This document shows, one piece after another, positions 33,646 to 42,921 of a DNA stretch of 64,000 bases; the stretch's first letter is position 1, and the number at the start of each line of letters is the position of its first letter. The stretch is taken from assembly GCA_020635795.1 (NCBI GenBank), contig JACJZD010000002.1, positions 1-64,000 on the forward strand. The letters are read 5' to 3'. The DNA comes from Flavobacteriales bacterium (GTDB lineage: Bacteria; Bacteroidota; Bacteroidia; Flavobacteriales_E; Vicingaceae). A model generated the notes under the pieces. It saw only the letters and a list, made by a program, of their open reading frames with translations. It ran no database searches and was not told the origin of the DNA. Made by a program: the position numbers and the translations under genes.

Positions 33646-36600
33646 ATGAAAAAATTTTACAAAAATTTAATGATACCTATTTTGCTTTTTTGCACAATGG
33701 GGTTAAAAGCACAGCAGCCAGCAGGCAATTATGCTTTTAGCGAATCAACGGAGGCTTATTCCCCTGTTGTTGGAACTGTCTCTACTGCAACAGGAGATGA
33801 TGGTAGCCAAAATACTATCACCATACCTTTTACCTTTAAATTTGAAGGAGTAACTTACACTAATTTTAGCATCAACACCAACGGTTTTATTCGTTTAGGA
33901 AATGTCATTGCTGCTTCTCCTTGGACAAATACTTTAGGAAATACAGCTACGCAACGACCACTCATTGCTCCTTTTTGGGATGATAATCATAGAAATACTG
34001 GTTCTATTCAGTACGCAGTATCTGGTGTCGCCCCTAACAGAATTTTTGAAATTGGTTGGGACTCTATTAATATAGGTGGTAGTGGAACTACAAGTTCAAC
34101 TTTATTTGCATCATATAAAATCCGTTTAAACGAAACTACTGATGTTATTGAGTTTATTTATGGACCAACTATGGCAAATGCTGGAACATTAACAGCATCA
34201 GTTGGGATTAACGGAACAGCAACTTTTTTAAGTGTTACTCCTGCTGCAAGTTCAACTGCATCAAATGCAACCGCAAACAATGGTATATCAGCCACAACTA
34301 ATCTAGTAGGAAAGAAATTTATTTTCACTCCTCCTGCGCCTCCATCTTGTCTTATGCCCACTAGTTTGAATGTTTCTGCATTAACTGCTTCTACAGCAAG
34401 TATAGGATGGACAAGTTCAGCTGGCACATGGAACATTGAGTTTGATACTGCAGGGTTTACTCCAACGGGAACACCAACAATTACTGGAACAACCACTAAT
34501 CCGCATACCTTAGGAGGTTTATCTCCAAATACTTCATATCAATTTTATGTTCAAGCAGATTGTGGAGGTGCTGGTACAAGCACTTGGGCTGGACCATTTA
34601 CTTTTACAACTCCTTGTAGTGTAATGGCTGTTCCTTTTACTGAAGGATTTGAAGCCGCAAGTACTTCTTTATCTTGTTGGTCTCAAATACAAGTAGTAGG
34701 AACATCAAACTGGACTTACGCTACAGGTGCTGGTGGTGGTGGAATTACTACTGCTCAAGCAGGAACAAGAAATGCAAGATTTGTGAGTATGAGTGGAACA
34801 AATTCTCCGATTACTAAATTAGTTAGTCCAACATTTGATTTAACTACTTTAACTACTCCAGAATTAAGTTTTTACTATGGACAAGAATTTTGGTCGCCTG
34901 ATCAAAATAGATTAAAAGTTTATTATAGAATTAGCTCAACAGACCCTTGGGTAGAAATTTTACACGATTCTACCAATGTTGCTACTTGGACGAAGAAAAC
35001 AATTCTATTACCTAATCCATCAGCTACTTATCAAGTTGCTTTTGAAGGAATAAACAATTATGGAAGAGCAAATGTTATTGATGAGGTAGAAATAAAGGAA
35101 GCCCCTGCTTGTATTGCTCCAACATCATTAACTGTATTAAACCTAACAGCTACTTCGGTAGATTTGGGATGGACAAGTTCAGCAGGAACATGGAATATAG
35201 AGTGGGATACTGCAGGGTTTACTCCAACGGGAACACCAACAATTACAGGAACAATGACTAACCCTCATAATTTAGGAAGTTTATCTCCAAACACATCTTA
35301 TCAATTTTATGTACAAGCAGATTGTGGAGGATCAGGAACGAGTACTTGGGCTGGTCCGTTTACGTTCACTACACCTTGTGTTGCTCCTGTTATCTCATCT
35401 TTCCCTTGGACAGAAAATTTTGATGGAGTTTCAACTCCTGCAATACCTTGCGGATGGATTGTTGACAACGTAAATGCTGATGCTTACACTTGGGTAACAG
35501 GTTCAAATCTTGCAAATTCAGCTCCTAATTCTATGGAAGTTAGATGGAATTCAGCTCAAGCTGCAAACGATTGGTCGTTTACTCCTGAATTGGTTTTAGT
35601 TGGAGGACAAACATATGAATTATCTTTTGCTTATGCTGTTGCTGGATCTTCATTTCCAGAAAAATTAAAAGTGATGTATGGTACTGCTCAAAATGTTGCA
35701 GGTATGACTACTTTGCTTTTTGATAGTACTTTGACAAATACTACCTACAATACTGCTTATGCAACTTTTACACCAGCAACTTCTGGTTCTTATTTTATTG
35801 GTTTTCATAACTATAGTGATGCTGATATGTTTAGAATCTATGTTGATGATGTAACATTAAAAGAAGCGGTTCCTTGTTCTTTACCATCAAACTTAACGGC
35901 ATTTAACATTACACAAACATCAGCTATGTTAGATTGGACAGAAAATGGAACAGCAACAGAATGGAATATTGAGTGGGGTTTCCAAGGTTTTACATTAGGA
36001 ACAGGTACCCCTGAACATGTAACAGCAAAACCATATTTATTAAATGGTTTAATGCCTGCTACTTCTTATGATTACTATGTACAAGCTGATTGTGGAACAG
36101 ACTCTAGTGCTTGGGTTGGACCGTATACTTTTATGACGCCTCCTTGTATGCCTATCGGGTTAGAATTAGGAGCTGATACTACATTGTGTTCAGGTCAGTC
36201 ATTAACCTTAAATGCTCCAACAGGAGGCCCTTATGGATGGACTTGGTCAACAACCGAATCTACTCCATCAATTACAGTTGATACTGCTAGTTTAGGTGGT
36301 AATGGTACCTATAACATTACTATCAATATGATTGATTTTTCAACCACGTGTACGTATAATGATAACATTAATGTAACATTTACTGTTTGTACTGGTGTTA
36401 ATGAAATTACTTCTGCGCCAAGCTTTACTGTTTATCCAAATCCAACTACTGGGTTGTTTACTGTAAGTACTACACATATTGAAAAAGCAACCATTGAAGT
36501 AATCAACTTACAAGGTAAAGTGGTTTATAAAAACAACATCAACAGTAATAATCAAGTAATTGATTTGAGAGAGAATGCTAAAGGTGTTTATTTTGTAAGC

Positions 36601-36648
36601 ATCACTTCTACTAATGGAGTAGATGTACTTAAAATTATTGTTCAGTAA
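33646..36648 (+). CDS. Secreted FN3 / cleaved-adhesin T9SS cargo protein
   Basis: The 1000-residue protein has a signal peptide (ends LKAQ). An N-terminal domain of about 210 residues (FSINTNGFIRLG, APFWDDNH) is followed by FN3 module 234-324, a cleaved-adhesin-like domain (about 327-487; FTEGFEAAST...LSCW), FN3 module 488-578, a second cleaved-adhesin-like domain (PWTENFDGVSTPAIPCGW, about 583-743), FN3 module 744-834, and a short beta domain. Residues about 925-1000 are a type A T9SS sorting domain (YPNPTTGLFTV...GVYFVSI). Each FN3 module spans 91 residues from Cys/Ser-Cys to Cys. It probably works as a surface adhesin. Confidence 0.88.
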   Translation: MKKFYKNLMIPILLFCTMGLKAQQPAGNYAFSESTEAYSPVVGTVSTATGDDGSQNTITIPFTFKFEGVTYTNFSINTNGFIRLGNVIAASPWTNTLGNTATQRPLIAPFWDDNHRNTGSIQYAVSGVAPNRIFEIGWDSINIGGSGTTSSTLFASYKIRLNETTDVIEFIYGPTMANAGTLTASVGINGTATFLSVTPAASSTASNATANNGISATTNLVGKKFIFTPPAPPSCLMPTSLNVSALTASTASIGWTSSAGTWNIEFDTAGFTPTGTPTITGTTTNPHTLGGLSPNTSYQFYVQADCGGAGTSTWAGPFTFTTPCSVMAVPFTEGFEAASTSLSCWSQIQVVGTSNWTYATGAGGGGITTAQAGTRNARFVSMSGTNSPITKLVSPTFDLTTLTTPELSFYYGQEFWSPDQNRLKVYYRISSTDPWVEILHDSTNVATWTKKTILLPNPSATYQVAFEGINNYGRANVIDEVEIKEAPACIAPTSLTVLNLTATSVDLGWTSSAGTWNIEWDTAGFTPTGTPTITGTMTNPHNLGSLSPNTSYQFYVQADCGGSGTSTWAGPFTFTTPCVAPVISSFPWTENFDGVSTPAIPCGWIVDNVNADAYTWVTGSNLANSAPNSMEVRWNSAQAANDWSFTPELVLVGGQTYELSFAYAVAGSSFPEKLKVMYGTAQNVAGMTTLLFDSTLTNTTYNTAYATFTPATSGSYFIGFHNYSDADMFRIYVDDVTLKEAVPCSLPSNLTAFNITQTSAMLDWTENGTATEWNIEWGFQGFTLGTGTPEHVTAKPYLLNGLMPATSYDYYVQADCGTDSSAWVGPYTFMTPPCMPIGLELGADTTLCSGQSLTLNAPTGGPYGWTWSTTESTPSITVDTASLGGNGTYNITINMIDFSTTCTYNDNINVTFTVCTGVNEITSAPSFTVYPNPTTGLFTVSTTHIEKATIEVINLQGKVVYKNNINSNNQVIDLRENAKGVYFVSITSTNGVDVLKIIVQ

Positions 36649-36668
36649 GACATTAATTTAGCTTAGTT

Positions 36669-36702
36669 AAAAGGGTTTGAAGATATCTTCAAACCCTTTT
36701 TT
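36669..36702 (+). terminator. Intrinsic terminator after the FN3 cargo gene
   Basis: A long nearly perfect palindrome, AAAGGGTTTGAAGAT/ATCTTCAAACCCTTT, is followed by T's. It starts about 20 bases after the stop. Confidence 0.85.
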
Positions 36703-36740
36703 ATATGTATAAATTACATTATATTGCATAAAAAATTAGA

Positions 36741-38012
36741 GTGATTTCAATTAAACAAATAGCTGGAGCCGTATTAATCTGTTTGGGATTAACTCTCTTT
36801 AGCTTTTGTCTTCATATTTTACCAGGTACAAATACGATGGTTAATTATGTTGATGCTAACCACCCAAAAGATGATAAACTTATTGTTACGGATGGATTTT
36901 TGCCCTGGGCTGTTGATTATCACCACTATCTGTTAGAAAATAAAAAAAGACCTATAACGGTATTTTTAATCGAAAAATTAGCACAAGCATTTAATTTAAG
37001 AATTAGCTTGTCTTATGTATATGTTAATTTTTTTCTCCTTTTTTTAGGAGGTTTATTAGTGTATTATTTGGCTCTTTTGTATCAACTTCGGTATAAAATT
37101 GCTATTTTAAGTGTAGTTGCTTATTTCTTTAGTTTTTCAATACTGTTAGCTTATTTTATTCCAATAGCAACAGTAGACGAGCCAGCTCAATATGTATTTA
37201 TTTTAATCTCGTTTATTGCTTTAGCTAAACAAAGACTAATAATGTTTGTTGTAAATTTTATACTAGCAATAATTACCAGAGAGACCTCTTTTTTATTGTT
37301 ACCAGGAATGATGTTGTTTTTTATGGGAATAGATTTTAAGAATGTACTCAAGGAAAAATTAAAAATAATAAGAGCAGGGGTTATTGGACTGTTTTTTGTT
37401 TTGTTTTATATTGGCTATTTGTCTTGGTTCTATAAAATGAATCCAGAGCTTATCAATGAATCAAAAATTTGGATTTCTGAAAAATTTTTAAATTACAAAA
37501 ACAAAAATTTTCTAGATTTTGAACATACTATTCAAACGCTTATGTCAATTATTTCTGTTAATCTTCTTCCAATTTTTTTAATTATTTATTATAGAATTAA
37601 ACATCAGGTTTCACCCTCAGAATCAAAATTGTTTTACGCATTTTGGATAACCTTTGGTATCAATTTCGTTATGGTAATACTTTCTGCATATGCCGAAGAG
37701 AGTAGGGTTTTAACGCTTCCTTACTTAATATTATTTCCAATTTTTGGAAAAATTTTAAACGAAGTTATTCAGTTTAATAAACCCTTTTTTAAGTATTTAA
37801 TGAATTGGAAGAACATACTCTTACTTCTAGCTGTTACAACATTATCATGGAAATTATTTAAACTTGGTTCCAAATTAACCAATTATAAACCTCACGAAAA
37901 TTTAAATTTATTTGTTGAATACAATACTTTAGCTGTGCTCTTTATTGTTCTAGTTCTCCTTTACAATCGGTTTTCTGTTAAAACCAAATTGCCACAACAA
38001 GAAAATAGTTAA
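36741..38012 (+). CDS. Polytopic membrane protein of unknown function
   Basis: The protein has 423 residues with a GTG start at 36741; no upstream ATG is available. About ten membrane helices are visible. The first extracytoplasmic loop DANHPKDDKLIVTDGFLPWAVDYHHY and a later DEPAQY motif resemble the acidic loop of GT-C glycosyltransferases, but I cannot name a family. Its last 63 bases overlap the C-terminal coding end of the convergent YfhO-like gene. Confidence 0.65.
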   Translation: MISIKQIAGAVLICLGLTLFSFCLHILPGTNTMVNYVDANHPKDDKLIVTDGFLPWAVDYHHYLLENKKRPITVFLIEKLAQAFNLRISLSYVYVNFFLLFLGGLLVYYLALLYQLRYKIAILSVVAYFFSFSILLAYFIPIATVDEPAQYVFILISFIALAKQRLIMFVVNFILAIITRETSFLLLPGMMLFFMGIDFKNVLKEKLKIIRAGVIGLFFVLFYIGYLSWFYKMNPELINESKIWISEKFLNYKNKNFLDFEHTIQTLMSIISVNLLPIFLIIYYRIKHQVSPSESKLFYAFWITFGINFVMVILSAYAEESRVLTLPYLILFPIFGKILNEVIQFNKPFFKYLMNWKNILLLLAVTTLSWKLFKLGSKLTNYKPHENLNLFVEYNTLAVLFIVLVLLYNRFSVKTKLPQQENS

Positions 38013-40115
38013 ATAACTTAAAAAGCTTATTAATGCTGAATAAATTAGGAAAGGAGAACTGTATTCAAATCGAATTTTACCTTTACTGTTTTTTGGTATT
38101 TCAATACCCATCACCATTTCATTAACCTTATTTACTGGTAACGCTTCTTCGTTATAATATGCCGTCCATAAATGATGGTAGTTTTGATTTAAAATCAACC
38201 ATTGTGATTCGTTTGCTGAATTTTTAACTTCTGCAGAAAAACTATTATAACCTACAGTTACATTATTAATTGAAGTACTTCCAGCAACAATGTTAATTTT
38301 TGTTGGTGTTGCCCAAATCAACCCTTTTTGTAAGGTATCGTTACCTTTAAATTCTTTTGTTGGAAAAAATAGTAATTCATTTTCCATATTTCTATCCAAC
38401 ACACCATTTTCTATGGCGGCGTCAAAGCTGTTAAAACGCAGGGGATTGTAAGCTACACTTGAAATACATTTATTAAATGTGGCAATGTTTTGCCAAAATC
38501 CATCTGTAGTTTTTAAGCCTTGTGTATCATTTAAATGTTTAAATGCAAAATGATTGTATTCTTGATTTATCTCGTTCGGCAGATTAACGAAATATTCTTT
38601 TACACCTTTATACTTAACATTAAAATGTAGTGTTGATGGAGCACTTAATCTGGTTTGAATACATAAATCTAAAATGATAAAAATAACTAGTGTTGTAAAC
38701 ACTGAAAATTTAAACACTGATTTTATTAAGAAACTAAACCAAATTATAACAACTAAAACTATACTATTTATAATAAAATGGCTGTAAAATGAATTGGTTG
38801 AAAACTCCTTTAAAGATAGAATTTCGTTAAACGTTTCTTGCAGTTGAACCACAGTGGTTTTTGAGAAAGCAAAAAAAGTAAGAATGATTAAAGATAATCC
38901 AAATATCAAAAAAACACCTTTTTCTGTTTTTGAAACAACACCAGTTTGAACAATTCTTTTCAGCGAAAAACCTGCAAGAATAAGCATACAAAACATGGCA
39001 TAGCCCCTAAAAAAAGAGGGATGTCGGAATAAACCAAAACCGGGCAAATGATACACATATTTGTAAACAAAAAATTCGCCCCCAAAGGCAAAAATTAATG
39101 ATGAGAAGATACAGATTATTAGTGGGAAGTAATATTTATTTCGATTTTTGTATTGAAGCAATGTTAAAACAAACCCTATAAACCCTATTATTCCAATGTA
39201 GGCATTTCGAAGAGATAAATCGGTGATGTTAAACCATTCTGAATTTGAAATAACAGTATAAGGTAAAATAAAAGAGAAGTAATCAGCAAAAACAAAAGGG
39301 TTTTCAATCAAAAACGCTTGATACTCTAATTTCTCACCACGGTTGAAATAAGGTAAAAACTCTAAAAATGATTGGATATAGGGTAATAAAAGTAATAATA
39401 GTGAGAAAACTAAAAAAACACCACCTAAAAAACCCTTTTTTATGGATATAAATTTGCTTCTGTTTTTCCAGAAAAAGTAGATAAACATACCAACAAATAT
39501 ATAAGCTAGTATAATAGTATAGGCAGGACTTGCACCAGTAGTTTGCATAGCCACAAAAACCGCCGTAGCTAACACATATTTGTAATTTAAAGTATTAAAA
39601 AACTTAAGTAAATACAAAATGCACCAAGGAAGCCAAGCAACGCCAATTAAAAATACCATTAATTGAGACGAACCAACCATAAACCCGCTCAAGGCATAAC
39701 TTAAGCCTAAAATAAAGGCTGTTTTTTTACATTGATGAATGTAGCAACTTAACTTATACATTCCTAATCCAGCAACTAAAAAAGTAATTAATAACTCTAT
39801 CATTAACGAAGTAATGTCGTACTTTCCGAACAACATTAGAAACCAAACAACTGGATACCAACATCCGCCTTGTAAATCAGCATATCCAGGATAACCAAAG
39901 CGTTGAAACGGATTCCATAAGGGTAAGTGTCCATTCCAAAGATAATCGCTAATAAAAAAACGGTAAGGCAAATACCCATTAATGTTATCCCATTTTGGGA
40001 TATACATGAAAAAGCTAATGGGATAAAGAACACCTAAAATAATTAAAACCAACAACAACGAGTATTTGTGTTGCTTTAAAAAGTGTAGCACGGTTTTAAA
40101 TAACTGATTAAACAT
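37950..40115 (-). CDS. YfhO-family membrane protein
   Basis: The 721-residue protein has a GT-C-like N-terminal half with about 11-12 helices and the loop WDNINGYLPYRFFISDYLWNGHLPLWNPFQRFGYPGYAD (short runs), characteristic of YfhO proteins. A periplasmic domain of about 200 residues follows (KYKGVKEYFVNLPNEINQ; NYHHLWTAYYNEEALPVNKVN) with a final helix. YfhO proteins transfer sugars from lipid carriers to surface polymers. It overlaps the GT2 gene by 8 bases, so the lipid-linked sugar is probably made by its neighbour. Confidence 0.85.
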   Translation of the reverse strand: MFNQLFKTVLHFLKQHKYSLLLVLIILGVLYPISFFMYIPKWDNINGYLPYRFFISDYLWNGHLPLWNPFQRFGYPGYADLQGGCWYPVVWFLMLFGKYDITSLMIELLITFLVAGLGMYKLSCYIHQCKKTAFILGLSYALSGFMVGSSQLMVFLIGVAWLPWCILYLLKFFNTLNYKYVLATAVFVAMQTTGASPAYTIILAYIFVGMFIYFFWKNRSKFISIKKGFLGGVFLVFSLLLLLLPYIQSFLEFLPYFNRGEKLEYQAFLIENPFVFADYFSFILPYTVISNSEWFNITDLSLRNAYIGIIGFIGFVLTLLQYKNRNKYYFPLIICIFSSLIFAFGGEFFVYKYVYHLPGFGLFRHPSFFRGYAMFCMLILAGFSLKRIVQTGVVSKTEKGVFLIFGLSLIILTFFAFSKTTVVQLQETFNEILSLKEFSTNSFYSHFIINSIVLVVIIWFSFLIKSVFKFSVFTTLVIFIILDLCIQTRLSAPSTLHFNVKYKGVKEYFVNLPNEINQEYNHFAFKHLNDTQGLKTTDGFWQNIATFNKCISSVAYNPLRFNSFDAAIENGVLDRNMENELLFFPTKEFKGNDTLQKGLIWATPTKINIVAGSTSINNVTVGYNSFSAEVKNSANESQWLILNQNYHHLWTAYYNEEALPVNKVNEMVMGIEIPKNSKGKIRFEYSSPFLIYSALISFLSYLTIFLLWQFGFNRKPIVKEN

Positions 40116-40851
40116 TATCTACCCTTTGTTTTTTGTAGTAGTTATTTATTTTACAAAGTTCAAAAGGAACTTTAATTAAAGCCATAAAGTTTAGTTTCGA
40201 TCCTTTTACTTCCTTCCATTCTAAAATGGGTATTTCCAACACATTATTTAAAACGGATGATTTACCAACCAACAATTGGTAACGAGCCAATAGTTCAACA
40301 TCGAAAAGCCATTTAGTAATAAATTTTTCATTGAACAATTTATCAATTAAAGAAGCATCAAATATTTTTGCTCCACATTGCGAGTCGTAAACTGGTAAGT
40401 CTAAAATAATACTTGTAAATGTCGCAAACACCCTACCTGTTAAATGTCTGAATCTAGTACGTTCAACTACTGCTCCCAATCTTTTTAATCGTGACCCCAT
40501 CAAAAATTGGATTTGCCCATCAAAAAAAGTTAAAAAACGGACGATTTCACTCAAAGGTGTAGAGAGGTCTGCATCCCAATAACCAACATAATTGTAATTC
40601 AATTTTTTACAATGGAGCATACCAGTTCTCACAGCTTCAGCTTTCCCCTGATTTGTGGCTAAGTTTAAAAAATTAATTTGGTTATGTTGTTCACTTAGTT
40701 GTTCAAGTATTTCTGCGGTATCATCGGTACTTCCATCATTAACAAAAAGAAAATCAATAGCAGGGTTTTTGTTCACAAAAGCTAAAAATACTTCCTTTAG
40801 AATCCTATCTGATTCGTTATAACAAGGAATTATTACACAGCATTTTTGCAT
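40108..40851 (-). CDS. Family 2 glycosyltransferase (dolichyl-phosphate glucosyltransferase-like)
   Basis: The 247-residue protein has a GT-A fold: CVIIPCYNESDRI, FLFVNDGSTDDTAEIL, GYWDADLSTPLSEIVRFL, GSRLKRLG and YDSQCGAKIFDASLIDKLF. The DSQCGAKIF motif and the WLFDVELLAR segment fit the ALG5/DPM-like branch, which moves a hexose onto a polyprenyl phosphate. It has no membrane helices of its own. It is coupled to the YfhO gene, making a donor-and-transferase pair. Confidence 0.9.
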   Translation of the reverse strand: MQKCCVIIPCYNESDRILKEVFLAFVNKNPAIDFLFVNDGSTDDTAEILEQLSEQHNQINFLNLATNQGKAEAVRTGMLHCKKLNYNYVGYWDADLSTPLSEIVRFLTFFDGQIQFLMGSRLKRLGAVVERTRFRHLTGRVFATFTSIILDLPVYDSQCGAKIFDASLIDKLFNEKFITKWLFDVELLARYQLLVGKSSVLNNVLEIPILEWKEVKGSKLNFMALIKVPFELCKINNYYKKQRVDNV

Positions 40852-40930
40852 AAATGATAGGATATTCTAAAAGAAAAAAAGTTCTTTTTTAAGCTGTAAA
40901 TCTAATTATTATTTTTACCATTCTAAATTA

Positions 40931-42040
40931 ATGCTTTTGGATAAAGACTTAATATATTACATTGCACTTACAGCCATTCCAAATATTGGAAGTATTACTG
41001 CTAAAAAATTGATTGCTTATACAGGTTCAGCAAATCAAATTTTTAGTGAAAAAAAATCGGCCTTAGAAAAAATACCCGGAATTGGCGCTGTAAATGCTCA
41101 AAACATTATTCAAAATAAAGATTTTGCTTTAAACTTAGCAGAACATGAATTGAATTTTATTGAAAAAAATGACATAAAAGCACATTCCTTTTTACAAGAT
41201 GGTTACCCGAAACGGTTAACCCATTGCGAAGATGGTCCGCTGGTGGTTTTTTCTAAAGGCGATTTTAATTTTAACAGTCAAAAAGTAATTAGCATAGTTG
41301 GAACTAGAAATGCAACTGATTACGGCAAGGATTTTTGCGAAAAATTGATGGCAGATTTAACTCCTCACAAACCTTTAATTGTTAGTGGATTGGCGTTTGG
41401 TGTTGATATTTGTGCCCACAAAGCTGCTTTAAAAAACAATTTACCAACCATAGGTGTGTTGGCTCATGGTTTGGATAGAATTTACCCAGCTGTTCATACT
41501 TCTGCTGCAAATCAAATGGTAGAAAACGGTGGACTAGTTTCTGAGTTTAGAAGTGGAACTAATCCTGATAGAGAGAATTTCCCAAAACGAAACAGAATAA
41601 TTGCAGGATTGTCGGATTTAACCATTGTAATAGAATCGAGTAATAAAGGTGGCTCTTTAATTACTGCAGAGCTAGCCAATAGTTATAGTAGAGATGTTTT
41701 TGCCTTGCCAGGTAGAATAACAGATGCTCAATCGGAAGGCTGTAACGCACTAATAAAACAGAATAAAGCTCATTTAATACAGTCGGTAAAAGACATTGAA
41801 TACATTATGGGTTGGAAAGCTGAGGAAACGGTAAAGCTAAATCAAACCAAGTTGTTTGTTGAATTAACAAGCGAAGAGAAATTGCTTTTTGACATTCTTC
41901 GGCAACAAGATAAAATGGCTATTGACAATATAGCCTTAACGGCTCAATTACCCATGAGCAAAACTGCAGCGCTTTTGCTAGAAATGGAGTTTAAAAATGT
42001 GGTAAAATCCTTACCTGGAAAAATGTATAAAGTGGTTTAA
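40931..42040 (+). CDS. dprA: DNA-processing protein DprA
   Basis: The 369-residue protein has a SAM/HhH-like N-terminal domain (LTAIPNIGSITAKKLIAYTG, IPGIGAVNAQNI), then the Rossmann core ISIVGTRNATDYGKDFCEKL, PLIVSGLAFGVDICAHKAAL, GVLAHGLDRIYPAVH, SEFRSGTNPDRENFPKRNRIIAGLSD and VIESSNKGGSLITAELA. A winged-helix tail follows (AIDNIALTAQLPMSKTAALLLEMEF). It binds incoming single-stranded DNA and loads RecA during transformation. It overlaps the convergent gene by 4 bases. Confidence 0.96.
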   Translation: MLLDKDLIYYIALTAIPNIGSITAKKLIAYTGSANQIFSEKKSALEKIPGIGAVNAQNIIQNKDFALNLAEHELNFIEKNDIKAHSFLQDGYPKRLTHCEDGPLVVFSKGDFNFNSQKVISIVGTRNATDYGKDFCEKLMADLTPHKPLIVSGLAFGVDICAHKAALKNNLPTIGVLAHGLDRIYPAVHTSAANQMVENGGLVSEFRSGTNPDRENFPKRNRIIAGLSDLTIVIESSNKGGSLITAELANSYSRDVFALPGRITDAQSEGCNALIKQNKAHLIQSVKDIEYIMGWKAEETVKLNQTKLFVELTSEEKLLFDILRQQDKMAIDNIALTAQLPMSKTAALLLEMEFKNVVKSLPGKMYKVV

Positions 42041-42915
42041 GGTTTCTTATGGTAATTCTTGTACTTATACTTTACAATATAATCTAAATCATCATTAAAA
42101 AAATGTTTTTCTTTTCTTACTCTAAAAAAACTTCCTTTGTACTCGGTTCGATTTAAATAGCTATTTATTTTAAGATATAATTTCCATTTCGGCTTATATT
42201 TAAACCCTTCAAACTCTTCAACACTTTCTAGTTTATTATTATTATCATAATGAAGAGTTGTTTTTCTGTCAAAATCGTAAATATATTCTTCACGATATGT
42301 TTGTTTACCTTCATAAAATCTTATCAACTCAATAACACGATTGAGAGAATCATATGAGATTGAGGTTTTTAATGACCCATCTGGATATTGGTTATATGAA
42401 TAGCCTGATGAATCAACTTTGTCTATTAAAATACCCTGTTCGTTGTAAATATTTTTTTCATAATGATAAATTAAAGAATCTTTATCATACCATGTTTCAG
42501 TGTCTAATTTGTTAAGTTCATTGTATGAATAGATAATGTATCGTTGTAATTTTTCAGGTAAATTATTTTTATAATAGATTCTTTTCTCTGAGATTAATTT
42601 TTGGGATTTATCATAGTTGAAGAAGTCGATAAAATAAATTTTTCTAAAATCTTGACCACAAACATCCATAATACTACTATCCTTAGTTATTATGGTTTTT
42701 CCCCAACGTTCCCCATACTCACCTTTTTCAATTAAATTTCCACCCCAATATTTTTCAAAACCTACTTTTTGTTTTGTTCTTTTAAAAATAGATTTTCTAT
42801 AGTTCTTTGTTCGTCCGATATAAATAGAATACTCCTCTTTAATATAGCCATATTGTGCAGAACAAGCGTTGTACAACAAAAAAAACAATATGATTAAAAT
42901 CAAACGTACTTTCAT
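42037..42915 (-). CDS. Secreted MORN/YwqK-like repeat protein
   Basis: The 292-residue protein has a signal peptide with possible lipobox (LLYNAC, about residue 18). Long stretches of charged strand-turn repeats follow (KRIYYKNNLPEKLQRY, ETWYDKDSLIYHYEKNIYNEQG, DGSLKTSISYDSLNRVIELIRFYEGK, TTLHYDNNNKLESVEEFEGF). These resemble YwqK/MORN and RHS-like Y-D-x-x-N-x-L repeats. Probably a surface lipoprotein; function unknown. Confidence 0.6.
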   Translation of the reverse strand: MKVRLILIILFFLLYNACSAQYGYIKEEYSIYIGRTKNYRKSIFKRTKQKVGFEKYWGGNLIEKGEYGERWGKTIITKDSSIMDVCGQDFRKIYFIDFFNYDKSQKLISEKRIYYKNNLPEKLQRYIIYSYNELNKLDTETWYDKDSLIYHYEKNIYNEQGILIDKVDSSGYSYNQYPDGSLKTSISYDSLNRVIELIRFYEGKQTYREEYIYDFDRKTTLHYDNNNKLESVEEFEGFKYKPKWKLYLKINSYLNRTEYKGSFFRVRKEKHFFNDDLDYIVKYKYKNYHKKP

Positions 42916-42921
42916 ATATAA

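Noticed and set aside
41880..42040. A competence island around dprA
   Set aside because: No other competence gene (comEC, comF, pilin) is present nearby; dprA stands alone.
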